DNA of 64,000 bases from CAZWKX01 sp964633975 (GTDB lineage: Bacteria; Actinomycetota; Acidimicrobiia; Spongiisociales; UBA11373), in NCBI GenBank assembly GCA_964633975.1, contig CAZWKX010000005.1:1-64000 (forward strand). The letters run 5' to 3'. The first letter of the stretch is position 1. Each line of letters starts with the position of its first letter. This document shows, one piece after another, positions 58,865 to 64,000 of this stretch. Made by a program: the position numbers and the translations under genes. The notes below the pieces were generated by a model. That model made no database searches. It had not been told where the DNA came from and saw only the letters and a program-made list of their open reading frames with translations.

Positions 58865-59203
58865 ATGGCTTCACACGACCATCTCACACCTCTGGCCATC
58901 CTCCCGGACCTGGCCACGGCCCAGCTGTTCTCCGCCCGCCTCGACGCGGCCGGAATCACGGCCCGCCTCCGCGGCGAAGCCCTCGGGCCTTATCGCTTTA
59001 CGTTTGGGGCCATGGCAGCCACCCAGGTATGGGTTGCCGAGGACGACATGCAGGAGGCTCTGGAGCTGCTCCACGATGCCGGCCTGGCCGAATTCGCCGA
59101 ACCCCGCAGCGCCGACCAGCCGCCGACCCGCGTTCCCCTTATCCTCGGCGTCATCGGCTTCGTGGCGCTGGTCCTGCTGGTGCGCCTGCTGCTCTTGCTC
59201 TAG
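58865..59203 (+). CDS. DUF2007-like protein with C-terminal membrane anchor
   Basis: The 112-residue protein starts MASHDHLTPLAILPDLATAQ and has LFSARLDAAGITARLRGEAL and ATQVWVAEDDMQEALELLHD, the DUF2007 (putative signal-transducing protein) domain fold, then a membrane segment PLILGVIGFVALVLLVRLLL. The function is unknown. It lies between pafA and prcA but on the opposite strand. Its stop shares CTAG with the prcA stop. Confidence 0.75.
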   Translation: MASHDHLTPLAILPDLATAQLFSARLDAAGITARLRGEALGPYRFTFGAMAATQVWVAEDDMQEALELLHDAGLAEFAEPRSADQPPTRVPLILGVIGFVALVLLVRLLLLL

Positions 59204-59871
59204 CCGGCCATCTCGGCGGCCGACAGCCGCCGGAAGGCCCTACGCCCCAAGGTACGGTCCACGACGGCGGCCTCCCAGTCGCTCGGAGCAAACTCTCGAT
59301 TCGTCGCTGCCGTGAACGCTCCCTTGGCCCAGGCCGCGGCCTGACCCAAGTCGGCCCCCGGAGCGAACCGCTCCTCGAGCAGCGGCACCAGCTGCTCCGC
59401 CTGGCCGCCGATGGCCGAGTAGTGCTCCTCGTCGTAGAGAGTGCCGTCGTACATGACCCTGAAGAGGCGGTTCTCCTCATCGGTGAGCCCCACTTCGGCC
59501 ACCATGATCTCGACCTCGTAGGGCTTCACCTCTTGCGTGAAGATGTGCCCCAGCGCATGGGAGTAGGCATTGGCGAGCCCTTTTGCGGTCACGTCGCTGC
59601 GGGCGTAGGCAAAACCCTTCAAATCGGCGTGGCGGATGCCGGCGACGCGAAGCGCCTCGAATTCGTTGTACCTGCCCGCCCCGGCGAAGACGATCCGGTC
59701 GTATACCTCGCCTATCTTCTGCAAGGTCCTACTCGGATTCTCCGCCACCACCAGGATGCCGTCCCTGTACTCGACGGCCAGGATCGCCTTGCCCCGTGCA
59801 ATTCCCTTCCGGGCGTACTCGGCCCGGTCCTTCATGAGCTGCTCGGGAGGCACGTAGAACGGGAGGGTCAT
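59200..59871 (-). CDS. prcA: 20S proteasome alpha subunit
   Basis: Forms the outer heptameric rings that gate the proteasome. The 223-residue protein begins MTLPFYVPPEQLMKDRAEYA and has RKGIARGKAILAVEYRDGIL, AENPSRTLQKIGEVYDRIVF, AGAGRYNEFEALRVAG and AYSHALGHIFTQEVKPYEVE, standard PrcA sequence. It has no catalytic Thr. It is coupled to prcB by ATGA. The C-terminus is less acidic than in mycobacteria. Confidence 0.95.
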   Translation of the reverse strand: MTLPFYVPPEQLMKDRAEYARKGIARGKAILAVEYRDGILVVAENPSRTLQKIGEVYDRIVFAGAGRYNEFEALRVAGIRHADLKGFAYARSDVTAKGLANAYSHALGHIFTQEVKPYEVEIMVAEVGLTDEENRLFRVMYDGTLYDEEHYSAIGGQAEQLVPLLEERFAPGADLGQAAAWAKGAFTAATNREFAPSDWEAAVVDRTLGRRAFRRLSAAEMAG

Positions 59872-60653
59872 GAGACTGCTCCCATCACTTCGCGGGCGGT
59901 AACGGCGACCTCCGCTTCCTCGACCTCGCGATACCCCTCGGCGGAAACGACGACGACGTTGGGGAATATGCTCCGCTGCAGATCGGGCCCGCCGGTGGAT
60001 GTGTCCTCTTCGGCGGCGGCGACGAGAGCCTCGATGGCCAGCCGCAGAGCCTCATCGTGGCTCATGTCGTCACGGAAGGCGGTGCGGATGTAGAGCTTGG
60101 CGTCGCGCCCTCCCGATCCGGTGGCGGCGTAGTCGGTCTCCTCGTAGCGGCCGCCAACCACATCAAAGCTGTAGAGCCGCCCGCTCTGCTCCAGCTCGTC
60201 GTAGCCGCAGAAAAGAGGCACCACCACGAGGCCCTGGAACGCCATCGGGAGATGGCGGCGGATCATGGCGGCCAGGTGATTCACCTTGCCCTCCAGGCTG
60301 AGGCGATTGCCCTCCAGCTTCTCATAGTGCTCGAGCTCGGTCTGGAACAGCCGGATCAGCTCCGCAGCAACCCCGGCCACACCGGAGATGGCGACCGCGG
60401 AAAAGGCGTCGGCGGGAAAAACCTTCTGCACGTTGCGGTGGGCGATGATGTTGCCAGCCGTCGCCCGGCGATCGCCCGCCATAATGACCCCGTCGGCATA
60501 ACGGAGGGCGAGAACGGTAGTGGCTTCGGGCGCCTCCAAGCCGGGGCCGCGACCGCCCGCGTCCCAGCGCGGCTCCAACCCGCGCGCCCTCAGCAATGCG
60601 CCGAAGCTCTCCGGCGGGCTGATCTCGTCGTGGGGAACACCCTCGAGATTCAC
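59868..60653 (-). CDS. prcB: 20S proteasome beta subunit
   Basis: Catalytic subunit; the mature N-terminal Thr is nucleophile. The 261-residue precursor has a propeptide of about 44 residues then TTVLALRYADGVIMAGDRRA, TAGNIIAHRNVQKVFPADAF and SGVAGVAAELIRLFQTELEH. The residue before Thr1 (T45) is Ala, where Gly is usual in this family. The later GSGGRDAKLYIRTAFRDDMS region is typical. It is coupled to pup (GTGA) and prcA (ATGA). Confidence 0.95.
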   Translation of the reverse strand: MNLEGVPHDEISPPESFGALLRARGLEPRWDAGGRGPGLEAPEATTVLALRYADGVIMAGDRRATAGNIIAHRNVQKVFPADAFSAVAISGVAGVAAELIRLFQTELEHYEKLEGNRLSLEGKVNHLAAMIRRHLPMAFQGLVVVPLFCGYDELEQSGRLYSFDVVGGRYEETDYAATGSGGRDAKLYIRTAFRDDMSHDEALRLAIEALVAAAEEDTSTGGPDLQRSIFPNVVVVSAEGYREVEEAEVAVTAREVMGAVS

Positions 60654-60838
60654 TGGCCCCCCTTCTGCACGTAATTGTTCACGAACTCCTCGGCGTTCTC
60701 TTCGAGCACGGAGTCGATCTCGTCGAGCAGATCGTCGATCTTCTCGGTGAGGTCGCTACGAACGCCGACTGGAGTCTCCTCGACTTCCTCTTGTGCGGGA
60801 CCCTCCCGGCGGATCCGCTTCCGCTCCTGTTCAGCCAT
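60650..60838 (-). CDS. pup: Prokaryotic ubiquitin-like protein Pup
   Basis: Protein tag that marks substrates for the proteasome. The 62-residue protein is Glu/Asp-rich and ends EEFVNNYVQKGGQ, i.e. a C-terminal Gly-Gly-Gln that must be deamidated by Dop before ligation. A central coiled-coil-like segment (LTEKIDDLLDEIDSVLEENA) binds Arc. ATG 60838 is preceded by GGAGGAG and overlaps the dop stop by 8 bases (ATGGCTGA); a longer frame to 60856 is possible. Confidence 0.95.
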   Translation of the reverse strand: MAEQERKRIRREGPAQEEVEETPVGVRSDLTEKIDDLLDEIDSVLEENAEEFVNNYVQKGGQ

Positions 60839-62324
60839 GGGCTCCTCCGAGGGCACGAATCAGATCGGCGGCGGAGGGAGATCGGTCGATGACGTCAGCA
60901 ACCCACTCTCGGCCACCGCGCAGAGGCTCCATCATAGGCACCCGCTTCAGGCTCTTCTCCCCGACGTCGAACACAAGCGAGTCCCAATTGGCCGCGACGA
61001 TCGCGTCTGCGTACTTTTCGACACACTGGCCCCGGAAGTACGCACGGGTCCGCTGGGGCGGGCTGACCGCGGCCTCGGCCACCTGCTCGGCGGTGAAGAG
61101 GCACTGGATCATGCCCGCGCCGGCGAGGCGGTGATAAAGGCCGCGGGCGGCATCGACGTCGTGATACTGGAGATCGAGGAGACGCAGCTTCGGATCTTGC
61201 CAGGAGAGCCCGTGCCGGTCGGCGTACTCGCGGAGCAGGAGCAGCTTGGCCGTCCAGTCGAGGCGATCGGCGGTGAGGAGGGGATCCCGCTCGAGATCGG
61301 TGAGGATCTCCTCCCACACGAGCAGCACCCGCCTCTGCTCGGGCAGCAGATCGGTCTGCTCCGCGTAGGCGTTGACTCGCTCCAGGAAGGACCACTGAAG
61401 CTCGATGGCGGTGGCCGTGGAATCGTCGGCGAGGCGTATCGGGGTCTGCAACGAGACATCGTGGCTCACCCGCCACACCGACTCGACCGGCTGCTTGAGG
61501 CGGATCGGCTCACCCAGCGCCCCGGCTTCAAGGGCGGCAAGCATCAGCGACGTAGCTCCGAGCTTCAGATAGGTCTGGACTTCGCAAAGGTTGGCGTCGC
61601 CGATGATCACGTGAAGGCGTCGGTACTTGCCCGGTTCTGCGTGAGGCTCGTCCCGGGTGTTGATGATCGGCCGCTTGAGGGTCGTCTCGAGGCCGACCTC
61701 TTCCTCGAAGAAGTCAGCCCTTTGCGTGATCTGGTACTCGACGGGGGGCCGATTGTTCTCGCTCCCCACCTTGCCCGAGCCCGTGAAGATCTGACGGCTG
61801 ACCATGAACGCGGTCATGTGGGCGACGATGTCGCCGAAGGGAACCGAGCGCGCCACGAGGTAGTTCTCGTGCGCCCCGTAGGAGTTGCCTTTGCCGTCGC
61901 TGTTGTTCTTGTGGATCAGGACCCGCTGATCGGGCTGGAGGATCTCGTGCGCCGCGGCGACGGCCCGAGCCAGGACCAGCTCTCCGGCTTTGTCGTAGAG
62001 CGCGGCCTCGAGCGGGTCGTAGCACTCGGGCGTCGAGTACTCGGGATGAGCATGATCCACGTAGAGCCTGGCCCCGTTGGTCAGCACGACGTTCAGGAGA
62101 CCGCTCTCGACCTCGCCCGCACCCTCCACACCGTATCCCAGACCGCGCGCGTCGCGACCGGGAGTCTCCTCTTCATACGACCACTGGATGCGGCCTCGTC
62201 CACCGGCGTAAGCGTTGATGACCAAGCTGGAAGCCAGAACGGGATTGAAGTCCGCCTGCCGAAGGATGGTGATCCCGAACTCGGTTTCAGTGCCGAGGAC
62301 CTTGTGCGCAATCGCATCGGTCAC
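60831..62324 (-). CDS. dop: Depupylase/deamidase Dop
   Basis: Deamidates Pup-Gln and removes Pup from substrates. The 497-residue PafA-like protein has HKVLGTETEFGITILRQADF, a Dop-specific insertion early on (GRGRIQWSYEEETPGRDARG), ARLYVDHAHPEYSTPECYDP, HKNNSDGKGNSYGAHENYLV, RPIINTRDEPHAEPGKYRRL and HVIIGDANLCEVQTYLKLGA. GTG 62324 overlaps the arc stop by GTGA. All active-site elements typical of Dop are visible. Confidence 0.96.
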   Translation of the reverse strand: MTDAIAHKVLGTETEFGITILRQADFNPVLASSLVINAYAGGRGRIQWSYEEETPGRDARGLGYGVEGAGEVESGLLNVVLTNGARLYVDHAHPEYSTPECYDPLEAALYDKAGELVLARAVAAAHEILQPDQRVLIHKNNSDGKGNSYGAHENYLVARSVPFGDIVAHMTAFMVSRQIFTGSGKVGSENNRPPVEYQITQRADFFEEEVGLETTLKRPIINTRDEPHAEPGKYRRLHVIIGDANLCEVQTYLKLGATSLMLAALEAGALGEPIRLKQPVESVWRVSHDVSLQTPIRLADDSTATAIELQWSFLERVNAYAEQTDLLPEQRRVLLVWEEILTDLERDPLLTADRLDWTAKLLLLREYADRHGLSWQDPKLRLLDLQYHDVDAARGLYHRLAGAGMIQCLFTAEQVAEAAVSPPQRTRAYFRGQCVEKYADAIVAANWDSLVFDVGEKSLKRVPMMEPLRGGREWVADVIDRSPSAADLIRALGGAHG

Positions 62325-63991
62325 AGGTACTGGCCTGTGGTAATGGCCTCGATGCTGCGGTTCTTCGTATCGTCGACGAGCGTGCGCACATACACGATGC
62401 GCTCACCCTTCTTGCCCGAGATGCGCGCCCAATCGTCGGGATTCGTGGTGTTGGGGAGATCCTCGTGCTCACGAAACTCCCGCTTGATGGCATCGAGGAG
62501 ATCCGCCTTCTGTATCCCGGCCTCTCCCCCGGCGATCTCACGCTTGATCGCCGCTTTTTTGGCGCGGCGCACGATGTTCTCGATCATCGCCCCGGAGGAG
62601 AAGTCCTTGAAGTGGAGCACTTCCTTGTCGCCGTTGGCGTAGGTGACTTCGAGGAATCGGTTGTCCTGGGTCTCGGCGTACATCGCGTCGACCACGTCGT
62701 CGATAAGGGAGCCGACCAGCGCGGCACCGTCGTTGCCGTGCTCGGCCAGCTCGGCTGCAGCGAGCGGCACGTCGTCGGTCAGGTAGATGCCGAGTATCTG
62801 GCGGGCCGCCTCGTAGCTCGGACGCTCGATCTTGATCTTCACGTCCAGCCGTCCCGGTCGGAGGATCGCCGGGTCGATCAGATCCTCGCGGTTGGAGGCC
62901 CCGATCACGATGACGTTCTTGAGCGCCTCGACACCGTCGAGCTCAGAGAGGAGCTGGGGCACGATGGTCGACTCCACGTCGGAGGAGATGCCGCTTCCCC
63001 TGGTCCTGAAGAGGGAGTCCATCTCGTCGAAGAACACGATGACCGGAACGCCCTCGTCCGACTTCTCCTTGGCTCTGGCGAAGATCAGGCGTATCTGACG
63101 CTCGGTCTCGCCCACGTACTTGTTGAGCAGCTCCGGGCCCTTGATGTTGAGGAAATACGAGCGGGCGTCCTCGGACCCGGTCTTGTCCGCCACCGCTCTG
63201 GCCAGGCTGTTCGCCACCGCCTTGGCGATGAGCGTCTTGCCACACCCGGGGGGGCCGTAGAGAAGCACACCCTTGGGCGCGGGCAGGTCGTAGATCTCGA
63301 AGAGATCCTTGTGCAGGTACGGGAGCTCCACCGCATCGCGGATCGTCTCGATCTGCCTCTCCAGACCGCCTATGTCCGAATACGAGACGTCGGGCACTTC
63401 CTCCAGCACCAGCTCTTCCACCTCCGGGCGCACCAGTCGCTCGAAGACGATCCCGGTTCTGGGATCGAGACGCACACTGTCGCCTACCCGAAGAAAGGCG
63501 TTCTCCATGGGCCCGGCCAGGCTGACCACGAGCTCCTCGTCACCTCGTCCCAGCACGATCAGGCGGCCGTCCCCCAGCATCTCCTTGACCGTCACCACCT
63601 CACCCTTCGGCTCGAAGTAGCGGACGTCGATGACGTTCATAGCTTCGTTGAGTAGGACTTCCTGCCCCCGTTCCAGCTCCTTGACCTCGATAGACGGCTC
63701 AACGCTCACCCGCAACTTGCGCCCGCCCGCGATCACGTCGATCGTCCCGTCCACGTTGAGCTGCTCGACGACGCCGAAGCTGTTGGGCGGGGCGGTGAGC
63801 CTCTCCACCTCGCTGCGGAGAACGGCGAGCTGTTCACGAGTCTCTTCGAGTGCCGCGGAGAGCCGGTCGTTCTGCGACACCGCCTGGGTGAGCCGCCCCT
63901 TCGATTCGATGAGTCGTTCCTCGAGCACACGGATACGACGCGGCGCATCCTGGAGGCGGCGCCGGAGGACGCCGATCTCCTCTTCGAGCAT
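62321..63991 (-). CDS. arc: Proteasomal ATPase Arc/Mpa (AAA), 5' end near window edge
   Basis: Hexameric AAA unfoldase that recruits pupylated proteins. The protein has an N-terminal coiled coil (residues 1-65, EEEIGVLRRRLQDAPRRIRV), interdomain OB folds (NSFGVVEQLNVDGTIDVIAG), Walker A LLYGPPGCGKTLIAKAVANS, Walker B VIVFFDEMDSLFRTRGSGIS, second-region NREDLIDPAILRPGRLDVKI and the C-terminal proteasome-docking GQYL. The frame is open to the window edge beyond 63991, so the true start may lie outside. Confidence 0.94.
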   Translation of the reverse strand: MLEEEIGVLRRRLQDAPRRIRVLEERLIESKGRLTQAVSQNDRLSAALEETREQLAVLRSEVERLTAPPNSFGVVEQLNVDGTIDVIAGGRKLRVSVEPSIEVKELERGQEVLLNEAMNVIDVRYFEPKGEVVTVKEMLGDGRLIVLGRGDEELVVSLAGPMENAFLRVGDSVRLDPRTGIVFERLVRPEVEELVLEEVPDVSYSDIGGLERQIETIRDAVELPYLHKDLFEIYDLPAPKGVLLYGPPGCGKTLIAKAVANSLARAVADKTGSEDARSYFLNIKGPELLNKYVGETERQIRLIFARAKEKSDEGVPVIVFFDEMDSLFRTRGSGISSDVESTIVPQLLSELDGVEALKNVIVIGASNREDLIDPAILRPGRLDVKIKIERPSYEAARQILGIYLTDDVPLAAAELAEHGNDGAALVGSLIDDVVDAMYAETQDNRFLEVTYANGDKEVLHFKDFSSGAMIENIVRRAKKAAIKREIAGGEAGIQKADLLDAIKREFREHEDLPNTTNPDDWARISGKKGERIVYVRTLVDDTKNRSIEAITTGQYL

Positions 63992-64000
63992 CTTGATGGT

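Noticed and set aside
57531..62642. Long plus-strand frames opposite pafA and dop (594 and 655 codons)
   Set aside because: Antisense shadows created by strong GC3 bias in genes that are clearly real on the minus strand.

Overview
The window is high-GC DNA from an Actinomycetota chromosome. The main evidence is a complete Pup-proteasome locus (arc, dop, pup, prcB, prcA, pafA, pafB, pafC) followed by tatA-tatC-helY, plus a second block whose gene order I know from mycobacteria (small ORF-tlyA-nadK-recN-pyrG-NUDIX-xerD, then scpA-scpB-rluB-cmk-der) and a third (gcvH, garA-type FHA gene, ftsR-type MerR gene, DUF151, second MerR gene). Non-mycobacterial features (split gcvPA/gcvPB, group II xylose isomerase, short intergenic spaces) point to a deep-branching lineage such as Acidimicrobiia. 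That placement is an inference; no 16S gene is present.

Layout. 1-6000 is a ragged accessory end: the start of a xylulokinase, a gene-poor stretch, xylose isomerase, a beheaded HAD gene, dCMP deaminase, an orphan sugar-binding lipoprotein and a small decayed membrane-protein gene. 6000-12900 holds pyruvate dehydrogenase E1, an ATP-dependent DNA ligase, a YqgE protein, a flippase-like membrane protein and MsrA. 12900-16560 is a compact sulfur-handling operon: HTH/PocR regulator, sulfide:quinone reductase-like flavoprotein, DUF1641, TusE/DsrC-like and DsrE-like proteins. 16700-19150 carries a coiled-coil/HhH protein, an acetyltransferase and adenosine deaminase. 19180-30240 combines the glycine cleavage system (gcvT-gcvPA-gcvPB, distal gcvH) with polyphosphate glucokinase, a nuclease-fold protein, two MerR regulators, DUF151, hpt, a D-Ala-D-Ala carboxypeptidase, a GarA-like FHA protein and a GH94 pseudogene. 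30400-33800 has a sulfotransferase, a metallo-beta-lactamase lipoprotein, tRNA-Pro(GGG) and der. 33800-48430 is housekeeping: ispH, cmk, aroA, rluB, scpB, scpA, site-2 protease, xerD, pyrG, recN, nadK, tlyA, rhomboid protease. 48500-64000 has an M20 peptidase, DUF4193, a diacylglycerol-kinase-like gene, helY, tatC, tatA and the Pup-proteasome genes.

Expression. Genes are tightly packed, with many ATGA/GTGA start-stop overlaps that indicate translational coupling. Four convergent pairs share one CTAG as both stop codons. At least thirteen genes have a TAnnnT hexamer 6-8 nt before the start codon, the arrangement of leaderless actinobacterial transcripts; others have clear Shine-Dalgarno sequences. 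No CRISPR array, prophage or intact insertion sequence is visible.

Most worth following up: repeats at the divergent pafA promoter, the sulfur operon with its putative operator, the internally deleted GH94 gene, apparent ATC and CTG start codons for rluB and tlyA, the altered phosphosite region of the GarA homologue, and a stand-alone PD-(D/E)XK-like protein near hpt.
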